DNA from: an uncultured Muribaculaceae bacterium
GTDB lineage: Bacteria > Bacteroidota > Bacteroidia > Bacteroidales > Muribaculaceae
Reading direction: 5' to 3'
Assembly (NCBI GenBank): GCA_910578665.1
Contig: CAJTQU010000001.1
Coordinates: 186,001 to 250,000 of the forward strand
Length of the DNA stretch: 64,000 nt
This document shows, piece after piece, positions 33,930-41,721 of the stretch. Every line of letters begins with the position of its first letter. Position 1 is the stretch's first letter. The notes beneath the pieces were generated by a model. It had not been told where the DNA came from and made no database searches. It saw nothing but the letters and a program-made list of their open reading frames with translations. Made by a program: the position numbers and the translations under genes.

Positions 33930-36125
33930 ATGAAATTCTTTAGCAAATATCTGAGTCTTGCCGCTGTGGCTGTGGCCACCGGCGCCTCGCTGACATCATG
34001 TCAGAATGACTTCGACCTCCCCCCCATAGACGAGCCTAAGGCCACTATGGAGGCCAATACCACCATCAGTGCCCTCAAGACACAGTACTGGCAGGATGAC
34101 CAGAACTATTTTCTGACAGTGGGTACCAATGCCGAGGGCGCCGATGTGATAGTGCGCGGACGCGTGGTATCGTCTGACGCCACAGGCAATATTTATAAAA
34201 GCCTCGTAATACAGGATGAGACAGGCGCCCTGGCGTTCTCTATCAACCAGACCGGTCTGAACAACAGTTACCGTGTCGGCCAGGAAATCGTGGTCAACCT
34301 CACAGACCTCGGATTCGGCAAATATGCCGGTCTGCAGCAGGTGGGCGGCTATGGCGAGCACAACGGAACGCCGCAGGTATCGTTCATGGATTACACGCTG
34401 TTCCAGAGCCATACCGAACTTAACGGCTTCCCCAAGCCCGAATATAAGTATATTAACCCGGGCGAGGCACGTCCTACAGACGGCTCTATGTACTGTCTGG
34501 TAGCCGACATGGGCAGCCTGCCCACTACTCCCGAGGGGCAGCGCGAATGGCAGAGCCAGCTCGTGGTGTTCCGCAACGTGCACTTCGAGGGCGGGGGCGA
34601 ACTTCCTTTCGCGAATGCCGATGCCACTACCAACCGCACACTGCTTGATGCCAATGGCAATTCTATATTGGTGCGTAACTCCAACTACTCTTCTTTCAGG
34701 GGCGAGACACTCCCTGCCGGAACAGGCGACGTGATGGGTATACTGTCTTCGTTCAACGGCACATGGCAGCTGCTGCTTCGTTCGGCTGAAGACTGCATTT
34801 TTGACGCCAAGGGCCAGGCTTCCGATCCCTATACCGTGGCAGAGGCCATAGAGCTGCAGGGTACAGGTAAGAGCGGATGGGTAGAAGGTTATATCGCAGG
34901 TTCTGTCAAGGCCGGTGTGACCGATATCGATTCCAATGACAAAATCATATGGGGTGCCGATGCCGAGATGGACAACACTCTGGTGATAGCCCCGGCTGCC
35001 GATGTGCGCGATATCAGCAAGTGCCTTGTGCTTACCCTTCCCCAGGGTTCTTCTCTCCGCCAGTATGGCAATCTTCTGGACAATCCTTCCAACTTTGGAA
35101 AGAAGATAAAGGTTACAGGCGCGTTTGACTCTTATATGGGTACTAACGGACTGCTTAACAGCAGCGGCGCGGCTAACGAGTATAAGATCGAGGGCGTGGA
35201 TCCCGGCACTGATCCCGGTACTGCGGTGACCTCTATTGATGAGACTTTCTCTGGAAATGCTATCCCGACAGGCTGGAGCAATATCAAGGTTAAGGGAGAC
35301 AAGTCATGGTATGTTACTTCGTTTAGCGGCAATTATTATGCGGCCATGACCGGTTACAAGGGCAATCCTCCTTTCGAAAGCTGGCTGATAACACCGGCCA
35401 TCAATGCATCGCAGCTGGCCGAAAAGATCATGTCGTTTGACACACAGGTGAACGGCTACGGCTCTACAACCTCGAAACTCGAGGTCTATGTCATGGACAG
35501 TAACGATCCCTCCAAGGCCAAACTGACCAAGCTTAACCCCGTGCTGGCCACTGCTCCTGCCAGCGGTTACAGCGACTGGGCTAACTCTGGCAAGCTTGAT
35601 CTGTCGCAGTTCAGCGGCGTGATATATATCGGTTTTTGCTATACCGCTTCTTCTGACGCCAACTTTGCCACATGGTGCGTGGACAATGTGCTCGTGGGCA
35701 AGTCTTCCAGCAGCGGTGACGGAGGTACGGTGACTCCTCCGGCCGGAGACAAAGGCTCGGTTGAGAATCCCTATACAGTGGCAGAGGTCATGAAGACCAC
35801 TGCTGATGCAGCCAATGTGTGGGTAGAGGGTTATGTAGTAGGATATATCGATGGAAAAGTATGGGATAGCGGTGCGCGTTTCTCTGGTGACGCCTCTGGT
35901 TCAACAGAGTATACCAATACCAATATGATACTCGGTCCTACGGCTGATGCGAACTCGACCAGCACCTGTATGCCCTGCGGTATAAAGGCAGGAAGCATAC
36001 GTGACAACCTCGGCCTTAAGAACAATCCGGCCATTTACAAGAAGCATGTGCTTGTCAAAGGCGATATAACAAAATACTTCGGCCAGCGCGGTCTTAAGAA
36101 TATAAGTGAATACAAGGAACTCTGA
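33930..36125 (+). CDS. DUF5689/DUF6359 multidomain lipoprotein
   Basis: Predicted surface lipoprotein of 731 residues. The signal peptide has lipobox LTSC (Cys24). Domain order is: a DUF5689-like OB-fold region (about 45-285, DVIVRGRVVSSDATGNIYKS); a DUF6359-like module (about 292-425, YTVAEAIELQGTGKSGWVEG); a choice-of-anchor J jelly roll (about 435-600, ending FATWCVDNVLVG); and a second DUF6359-like module (about 612-731, again with PYTVAEVM and VWVEGYVVGY). OB folds often bind nucleic acids or sugars. As third gene with an EEP nuclease and a TonB receptor, it may act as the surface ligand-binding subunit. Domain names are by recognition, unsearched. Confidence 0.78.
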   Translation: MKFFSKYLSLAAVAVATGASLTSCQNDFDLPPIDEPKATMEANTTISALKTQYWQDDQNYFLTVGTNAEGADVIVRGRVVSSDATGNIYKSLVIQDETGALAFSINQTGLNNSYRVGQEIVVNLTDLGFGKYAGLQQVGGYGEHNGTPQVSFMDYTLFQSHTELNGFPKPEYKYINPGEARPTDGSMYCLVADMGSLPTTPEGQREWQSQLVVFRNVHFEGGGELPFANADATTNRTLLDANGNSILVRNSNYSSFRGETLPAGTGDVMGILSSFNGTWQLLLRSAEDCIFDAKGQASDPYTVAEAIELQGTGKSGWVEGYIAGSVKAGVTDIDSNDKIIWGADAEMDNTLVIAPAADVRDISKCLVLTLPQGSSLRQYGNLLDNPSNFGKKIKVTGAFDSYMGTNGLLNSSGAANEYKIEGVDPGTDPGTAVTSIDETFSGNAIPTGWSNIKVKGDKSWYVTSFSGNYYAAMTGYKGNPPFESWLITPAINASQLAEKIMSFDTQVNGYGSTTSKLEVYVMDSNDPSKAKLTKLNPVLATAPASGYSDWANSGKLDLSQFSGVIYIGFCYTASSDANFATWCVDNVLVGKSSSSGDGGTVTPPAGDKGSVENPYTVAEVMKTTADAANVWVEGYVVGYIDGKVWDSGARFSGDASGSTEYTNTNMILGPTADANSTSTCMPCGIKAGSIRDNLGLKNNPAIYKKHVLVKGDITKYFGQRGLKNISEYKEL

Positions 36126-36145
36126 TCCTGTATACAGATTGAACA

Positions 36146-36185
36146 AAAACACTCCCCTGCGACTTTGCTCGCAGGGGAGTGTTTT
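36146..36185. terminator. Bidirectional terminator between nuclease operon and topA
   Basis: A perfect 17-bp stem (36146-36162 with 36169-36185, loop CTTTGC) with AAAA at one end and TTTT at the other can work on both strands. It separates convergent genes. Confidence 0.85.
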
Positions 36186-36234
36186 GCTTTAATTACCAGG
36201 CCGGACAATGCCGTGTCCTGATATGGCGCGGTGT

Positions 36235-38568
36235 TTATTTCTTTGTGGCCCGGCGTCGCGTCTTGGGTTTGGCCGGAGCCTCGTCCTGGGCTTTCATGAT
36301 GGACTGGGCCTCCTCCAGGGTGAGCGACGCTCCGTCGGTGCCTTTGGGCAGCTTGTAATTGGTCGCTTTCTTTTCTCCCTCGGGTTTATATGCCAGATAT
36401 ACGCCGAATCGGCCGTTGAGCACTTGCAGTCCCGGCATTCCTTCAAACTCTTTCACAATCTTGTTAGCATCGTCGGCACGCTTTTTTTCTATAAGCGCCA
36501 CCGCCTCTTCCTGTGTGATTGTCTGTGGGGCCAATGATGACGGGATACTCACAAATTTGCCCTCATGGCGCAGATACGGACCAAACCGCCCTATGGCTGC
36601 CACTATCTCTTTGCCCTCGAATTCGCCTACGGTACGGGGCAGCTCGAAGAGCTTCAGAGCCTCTTCAAGGGTCAGTGTGGACACACTCTGGCCGTGCTGC
36701 AGGGAGGCGAACTGGGGCTTTTCCTCATCATTGGTGTCACCGATCTGGACCATGGGTCCGAAGCGGCCTATCTTCACACTTACTGGTTTGCCGGTGGCAG
36801 GGTCTGTGCCGAGCACGCGTTCGCCCACCTTGTGTTCCATGCGCATGGCGCGTGTCTTTTCGATGTCCGGGTGGAAGTTTGAGTAGAAATCGGCGATCTC
36901 TTTGTTCCAGCCCAGTTTTCCCTCTGCTATTTCGTCAAATTTTTCTTCAACACGGGCGGTGAAGTTATAGTCGAGTATGTCGGGGAAATATTCTGTCAGA
37001 AAATCGTTGACAACCATTCCGACATCGGTAGGCACGAGGCGTCCTTTGTCGGAGCCGGCAGTCTCGGTCTCTGTAGACGCTGCCAGTCCTGCCGGTGTCA
37101 GGGTGAGCACGCGGTAAGGCCGTTGTTCTCCCTCTTTTTCACCGCGTTCCACATAGTCACGGCCCTGTATGGTCGATATTGTGGGGGCGTATGTAGACGG
37201 ACGTCCGATACCGAGTTCTTCCATCTTCTTTACCAGCGAAGCCTCGTTATAACGGGCCGGAGCCTGGGTGAATCGCTCTGTGGCCGACACCGATACCATT
37301 GACAGAGGCGCTCCTGTCTCGAGGGCCGGCAGCGATTCCGCCGTTCCGGCATCCGGGACGCTGGCATATGCCTTGAGGAATCCGGGGAATTTAACTACCT
37401 CGCCGTGTGCCACGAAACGCTCGCTGCGTGTTGACACGGCTATTTCGGCCGTTGTCTTCTCGATCTCGGCATCGGCCATTTGTGACGCCAGAGTGCGCAT
37501 GCGTATGAGTTTGTAGAGACGTTTTTCCTGTTGTGTGCCCTCTATTTCCTCGCGGTCGATGTAAGATGGGCGTATGGCCTCATGGGCTTCCTGTGCTCCC
37601 TTTGCCTTGGTATGGTAATGGCGCTTGTGCAAGTATTCGGCACCGTAACGTTCCGACACCAGGGCGGATATGTCTGCCAGTGCCAGTTCCGAAAGATTGA
37701 GCGAGTCGGTACGCATGTAGGTGATGAGACCGGCTTCGTACAGCTGTTGTGCCACTCGCATTGTCTGGCTTACCGTGAAACCCAGGCGGCGCGAAGCCTC
37801 CTGCTGCAGCGTCGAGGTGGTGAAAGGTGGATTAGGAGAGCGGCGTACTGGTTTCACAGCTACGTCGGCCACCTGGAATGAAGCCTTGCGGCATGCCTCC
37901 AGAAATTCCTGCGAGGCACTCTCGCTGTCCAGACGCACGTTCAGTTCGCTTTTGATGTCTATAGGGCTTGTGGCGCACTGAAACAGGCCGGTGACACGGA
38001 AATAGGGCTGTGCCGTGAAATTGCGTATCTCTTTCTCGCGTTCGCATATCAGGCGTACGGCCACGCTCTGCACCCTTCCGGCCGACAGGGCAGGCTTGAT
38101 CTTCTTCCACAGCACGGGAGACAGTTCGAATCCCACTATGCGGTCCAGCACGCGGCGTGCCTGCTGGGCATTGACACGGTCGATGTCTATATCGCGCGGA
38201 TTGGCTATGGCGTGCAGTATGGCCGGCTTGGTTATTTCGTGAAATACGATACGGTGTGTCTGTTCGGGTTTCAGTCCGAGCACTTCGTACAGATGCCAGG
38301 CTATGGCCTCTCCCTCGCGGTCTTCATCGGAAGCCAGCCATACAGTTTCGGCTTCGGCTGCCGCGGCACGCAGTTTGCCTACCAGTTCCTTTTTTTCAGA
38401 CGGTATTTCGTACAGAGGTGTGAAATCATTGTCTACGTCTATGCTGAAATCCTTTTTTCTCAGGTCGCGGATATGTCCGAAGCTTGACATCACACGGTAA
38501 TCCTTCCCCAGGAATTTCTCTATGGTCTTGGCCTTGGCCGGAGACTCCACTATGATAAGATTCTTCAT
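36235..38568 (-). CDS. topA: DNA topoisomerase I
   Basis: Type IA topoisomerase relaxing negative supercoils, 777 residues. The Toprim domain has VESPAKAKTIEKFLG (7-21) and the acidic DEDREGEAIAWH. The active-site tyrosine lies in GLITYMRTDS. The C-terminal third contains repeated GRFG(P/V) modules without zinc-finger cysteines (GRFGPMVQIG, GRFGPYLRHEG, GRFGVYLAYK) and ends in a basic tail (KPKTRRRATKK), as usual in Bacteroidetes. A -7 element TACTTTTG lies at 38647-38640. Confidence 0.96.
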   Translation of the reverse strand: MKNLIIVESPAKAKTIEKFLGKDYRVMSSFGHIRDLRKKDFSIDVDNDFTPLYEIPSEKKELVGKLRAAAAEAETVWLASDEDREGEAIAWHLYEVLGLKPEQTHRIVFHEITKPAILHAIANPRDIDIDRVNAQQARRVLDRIVGFELSPVLWKKIKPALSAGRVQSVAVRLICEREKEIRNFTAQPYFRVTGLFQCATSPIDIKSELNVRLDSESASQEFLEACRKASFQVADVAVKPVRRSPNPPFTTSTLQQEASRRLGFTVSQTMRVAQQLYEAGLITYMRTDSLNLSELALADISALVSERYGAEYLHKRHYHTKAKGAQEAHEAIRPSYIDREEIEGTQQEKRLYKLIRMRTLASQMADAEIEKTTAEIAVSTRSERFVAHGEVVKFPGFLKAYASVPDAGTAESLPALETGAPLSMVSVSATERFTQAPARYNEASLVKKMEELGIGRPSTYAPTISTIQGRDYVERGEKEGEQRPYRVLTLTPAGLAASTETETAGSDKGRLVPTDVGMVVNDFLTEYFPDILDYNFTARVEEKFDEIAEGKLGWNKEIADFYSNFHPDIEKTRAMRMEHKVGERVLGTDPATGKPVSVKIGRFGPMVQIGDTNDEEKPQFASLQHGQSVSTLTLEEALKLFELPRTVGEFEGKEIVAAIGRFGPYLRHEGKFVSIPSSLAPQTITQEEAVALIEKKRADDANKIVKEFEGMPGLQVLNGRFGVYLAYKPEGEKKATNYKLPKGTDGASLTLEEAQSIMKAQDEAPAKPKTRRRATKK

Positions 38569-38754
38569 CTCGGTGTATTATTCGTTGAGGCCCGCCGCGC
38601 ACCGTCCGTGCCTGGTCGGTAGGTAGCGGTTTTCGGCCACAAAAGTAGTAATTATTTTTGAAATATGGCCACCTATATAATATACAGGGCTGTCCTGTCG
38701 TATAAATCGCCACATTTTATAAACCATTCTTCATTTGTAATTGTTCTAATCCCA

Positions 38755-38779
38755 GATACCGCGCATGGCGCACGGTATC
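38755..38779 (+). promoter_or_regulatory. Stem-loop upstream of rubrerythrin
   Basis: GATACCG (38755-38761) pairs with CGGTATC (38773-38779), with a possible inner CGC/GCG stem, 33 bp before the rubrerythrin start. It could be an operator for a redox regulator or a 5' UTR hairpin. No consensus -33/-7 pair is obvious nearby. Confidence 0.35.
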
Positions 38780-38811
38780 GTAAATGAATAGAAACCTATA
38801 TTTTTTAAACT

Positions 38812-39417
38812 ATGAAACCTGTAAATTACACTCCGGCCGATCATTCTCTGAAAGGCACGGAGACATTGAAGAACCTGGTGGCTGCCTATGCGGCCGAATC
38901 GATGGCTTATAGCCGTTATATGTTTTATGCCAGCCAGGCAGAAAAAGAGGGCTATCCCCCCGTTGCGGAAGTGTTTACCGAGACTGCCGACAATGAGCTG
39001 CACCATGCCAAGGTGTTTTTTAAATTTCTTGAAGACGGCGCCGAGGTCCCTGTCGATATGTCGATACCTGCCGGTGTGATAGGCAATACGTCTGACAATC
39101 TTAAGGAAGCAGCACGCGAAGAGGAGGCAGAGGGCGTAGACGCGTATATGAAGGCCGCGGCTAAGGCGCGCGAAGAGGACTTTCCCGAGGTGGCAGAACA
39201 TTTCGAGGCCATAGCGTCTATCGAAAATATGCACAAGGATCGTTTCGATGCTCTGCGCAAGCTGGTAGACAGCGGCAAGATGTGGAAACGCGACAAGCCG
39301 ATCAAGTGGCAGTGCACGGTATGCGGATATGTGTCGGAGGGTACCGAGCCGCCTGAGAAATGTCCGGCCTGCGACCATCCTTATAAGTATAGTAAGCCAG
39401 AGGAAGAGGATTATTAA
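38812..39417 (+). CDS. rbr: Rubrerythrin
   Basis: Cytosolic peroxide-reducing diiron protein of anaerobes, 201 residues. The ferritin-like domain contributes Glu ligands in LVAAYAAESMAYSRY and ETADNELHHAKVFFKF, and again in IASIENMHKDRF. The C-terminal rubredoxin-like domain has CTVCGYVSEG and CPACDHPY, the four Fe-binding cysteines. Length and domain order are those of classical rubrerythrin. It is monocistronic, with a clear terminator. Expression is probably responsive to oxidative stress, as for the family. Confidence 0.95.
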   Translation: MKPVNYTPADHSLKGTETLKNLVAAYAAESMAYSRYMFYASQAEKEGYPPVAEVFTETADNELHHAKVFFKFLEDGAEVPVDMSIPAGVIGNTSDNLKEAAREEEAEGVDAYMKAAAKAREEDFPEVAEHFEAIASIENMHKDRFDALRKLVDSGKMWKRDKPIKWQCTVCGYVSEGTEPPEKCPACDHPYKYSKPEEEDY

Positions 39418-39441
39418 ACCGTTGTTTATTGATTTATCGAG

Positions 39442-39468
39442 GGCCTCCGCATAACGCGGAGGCCTTTT
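39442..39468 (+). terminator. Terminator of rubrerythrin
   Basis: GGCCTCCGC (39442-39450) pairs with GCGGAGGCC (39456-39464), loop ATAAC, followed by TTTTCTTAT. Confidence 0.8.
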
Positions 39469-39484
39469 CTTATGTCATAGGTGG

Positions 39485-39520
39485 AAAAAAGCCCCGGGGA
39501 CACTTGCGCGTCTCCGGGGC
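39485..39520 (-). terminator. Terminator of pckA
   Basis: On the minus strand GCCCCGGAGAC (39520-39510) pairs with the GC-rich arm around 39503-39491 with one mismatch, and is followed by TTTTTTCC. Confidence 0.75.
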
Positions 39521-39547
39521 CAGGCTATAGACTTATTATTATCGCAT

Positions 39548-41152
39548 TTAAATGTGAGGGCCGTCGGCTACCAGTGCCTTGCCTGCCTCGTTGCCTTCAA
39601 ACTTCTTAAAGTTCTTGATAAAGAGCTCTGCAAGTTCTTTGGCTTTCTTGTCCCATTCGGCCGGAGTGCCGTATGTGTCACGGGGGTCGAGAATATTGGG
39701 ATCAACACCAGGCAGCTCGGTGGGGACTGTCAGGTCGAAGTAGGGGATTGTCTTGGTGGGGGCATTGAGTATGGCTCCGTCAAGTATGGCGTCGATGATG
39801 CCGCGTGTGTCGCGTATCGAGATACGCTTGCCGGTGCCGTTCCATCCGGTGTTCACCAGATAGGCCTTGGCGCCGCTCTTCTCCATCTTCTTAACCAGTT
39901 CTTCGGCATACTTTGTGGGGTGCAGGCTCAGGAAAGCCGCGCCGAAGCATGCGGAGAATGTCGGGGTGGGCTCGGTGATGCCTCGTTCTGTACCGGCGAG
40001 TTTTGCGGTAAAGCCGGACAGGAAGTAATATTTGGCCTGTTCGGGTGTGAGGATGCTCACGGGGGGCAGCACGCCGAATGCGTCGGCGCTCAGGAAGATC
40101 ACCTGTTTTGCGTCAGGGCCTTTGCTTACGGGCTTGACGATGTTCTCGATGTGATAGATGGGGTAGGACACGCGTGTGTTTTCTGTCACGCTCTTGTCGG
40201 CAAAGTCGATTTTGCCTTCGGCATCTACAGTTACGTTCTCGAGCAGGGCGTCGCGACGGATAGCGTTGTAGATGTCAGGCTCGCTCTCCTTGTCAAGATT
40301 GATTACCTTGGCATAGCAGCCGCCTTCGTAGTTGAACACGCCTTCGTCGTCCCATCCGTGTTCGTCGTCACCTATGAGCTTGCGCTTGGGGTCGGTAGAG
40401 AGTGTGGTCTTGCCGGTGCCGCTCAGGCCGAAGAAGATGGCTGTTGATGTCTCGTCCATATTAGTGTTGGCAGAGCAGTGCATGGAGGCTATGCCGCGCA
40501 GGGGATTGAAGTAGTTCATCATGGAGAACATGCCTTTCTTCATTTCGCCGCCGTACCATGTATTGATGATGACCTGTTCTTTCTGTGTCAGGTTGAAAGC
40601 CACCACTGTCTCTGAGTGCAGGCCGAGCTCCTTGTAATTTTCCATCTTGGCCTTTGAGGCGTTGAACACGACGAAGTCGGGTTCAAACTGCTCCAGCTCT
40701 TCTTTAGAGGGACGGATGAACATGTTGGTCACAAAGTGTGCCTGCCATGCCACTTCCATGATGAAGCGCACTTTCAGACGTGTGGCGGGGTTTGCGCCGC
40801 AGTAGCAGTCTACCACGTACAGCACCTTGTCAGACAGTTCTTTTACAGCTTTGTCTTTGAGCTGGTCCCATACTTCGGTTGTGATAGGCTTGTTGTCGTT
40901 CTTATATTCCTCTGATGTCCACCACACGGTGTTTTCGCTTGTGGCGTCTTTAACGAGATATTTGTCTTTTGGGGAACGGCCGGTATATTCGCCAGTCATG
41001 ACGTTGACTGCGCCGAGTTCGGTCACCTGTCCTTTGTCAAAGCCTGTGAGCGAGGGATCGGTCTCGAATTTGTAAAGTTCGTCGTAGGAAGGATTGTGGA
41101 TAATTTTCTTCACATCCTTAATGCCGTACTGGCTGAGGTTCAATTCTGCCAT
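39548..41152 (-). CDS. pckA: Phosphoenolpyruvate carboxykinase (ATP)
   Basis: Interconverts oxaloacetate and phosphoenolpyruvate; in Bacteroidales it mainly fixes CO2 toward succinate. 534 residues. The P-loop is GLSGTGKTTLS, followed by the metal-binding GDDEHGWDDEGVFNYEGG. The active site also includes YTGRSPKDK near the N-terminus and the adenine-binding NTGWNGTGKRISIRDTR segment. Length is normal for the ATP-dependent class. A -7 element TAATTTTG at 41334-41327 implies a leader of about 170 nt. Confidence 0.96.
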   Translation of the reverse strand: MAELNLSQYGIKDVKKIIHNPSYDELYKFETDPSLTGFDKGQVTELGAVNVMTGEYTGRSPKDKYLVKDATSENTVWWTSEEYKNDNKPITTEVWDQLKDKAVKELSDKVLYVVDCYCGANPATRLKVRFIMEVAWQAHFVTNMFIRPSKEELEQFEPDFVVFNASKAKMENYKELGLHSETVVAFNLTQKEQVIINTWYGGEMKKGMFSMMNYFNPLRGIASMHCSANTNMDETSTAIFFGLSGTGKTTLSTDPKRKLIGDDEHGWDDEGVFNYEGGCYAKVINLDKESEPDIYNAIRRDALLENVTVDAEGKIDFADKSVTENTRVSYPIYHIENIVKPVSKGPDAKQVIFLSADAFGVLPPVSILTPEQAKYYFLSGFTAKLAGTERGITEPTPTFSACFGAAFLSLHPTKYAEELVKKMEKSGAKAYLVNTGWNGTGKRISIRDTRGIIDAILDGAILNAPTKTIPYFDLTVPTELPGVDPNILDPRDTYGTPAEWDKKAKELAELFIKNFKKFEGNEAGKALVADGPHI

Positions 41153-41721
41153 AGTTAATGGGGTTATAAATTTAATTTCTGAGAATTCAACAATGCTTGT
41201 GCCGATATTGTTTGCTGCCTCGCATCAAAAGATGTTAAAAGCGCAACTATCTGGTTAAAAGTTGATTAATAATTCATACACACTATATAAGGCCACTCAC
41301 GGGCGCAGCCTTTCTCTATCTGGGTACAAAATTACAAAAAACTTCGGACATAGGCGGCTTAATTACGGAAAAATTTCTTTAATAAGCCTTAACGGCATTA
41401 GTAAAGCATGCAGTGACATATTGATAATATATTGGTGGATAGATCTTTGTGGGCTTATTATGGGTTGGCTGCCATGTGTGTTCGGAGTTATGGAGGCTGC
41501 GTATAGCAGTATCGATTGCAATTTGACCGAGTGTAGCAGGGAGTTTTCACATAGCTTTGGCAGGGTTACTTGCATTTTGCCAAAGTGCAAAAAATATTAA
41601 AAAATTATATTGAAATATTTGGTTTGTTAAATTAAGTTGTCTATATTTGCACAAAATTAATTGTGTCAAGAAAGAGACTGATTATTCTTGACCTACGCTT
41701 TTTTAACTAATTATTACGCTT
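41153..41721. other. Intergenic region between pckA and a T9SS protein gene
   Basis: A 569-bp gap with divergent genes. It holds the minus-strand -7 box of pckA (41334-41327), its long leader, and near the right end the plus-strand promoter of the next gene. An 8-bp hairpin CTTTGGCA (41555-41562) with TGCCAAAG (41578-41585) is followed by an A/T-rich block that may act as an UP element. Open frames here look random and cross the promoters. Otherwise nothing is recognised between 41340 and 41550. Confidence 0.5.
41618..41649 (+). promoter_or_regulatory. Consensus promoter of the 41.7-kb T9SS protein gene
   Basis: TTTG (41618-41621), 20 bp, TATATTTG (41642-41649), preceded by A-rich DNA. Leader about 67 nt. 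Confidence 0.65.

Noticed and set aside
32570..33979. 469-codon open frame antisense to the TonB-dependent receptor
   Set aside because: It shows low-complexity Val/Ile/Arg composition typical of a shadow of a GC-rich barrel gene, and the plus-strand gene is unambiguous.
39554..40447. 297-codon open frame antisense to pckA
   Set aside because: Shadow frame; pckA motifs are complete on the other strand.
41262..41600. 112-codon ORF in the pckA upstream region
   Set aside because: It overlaps the pckA promoter and leader; composition looks random.
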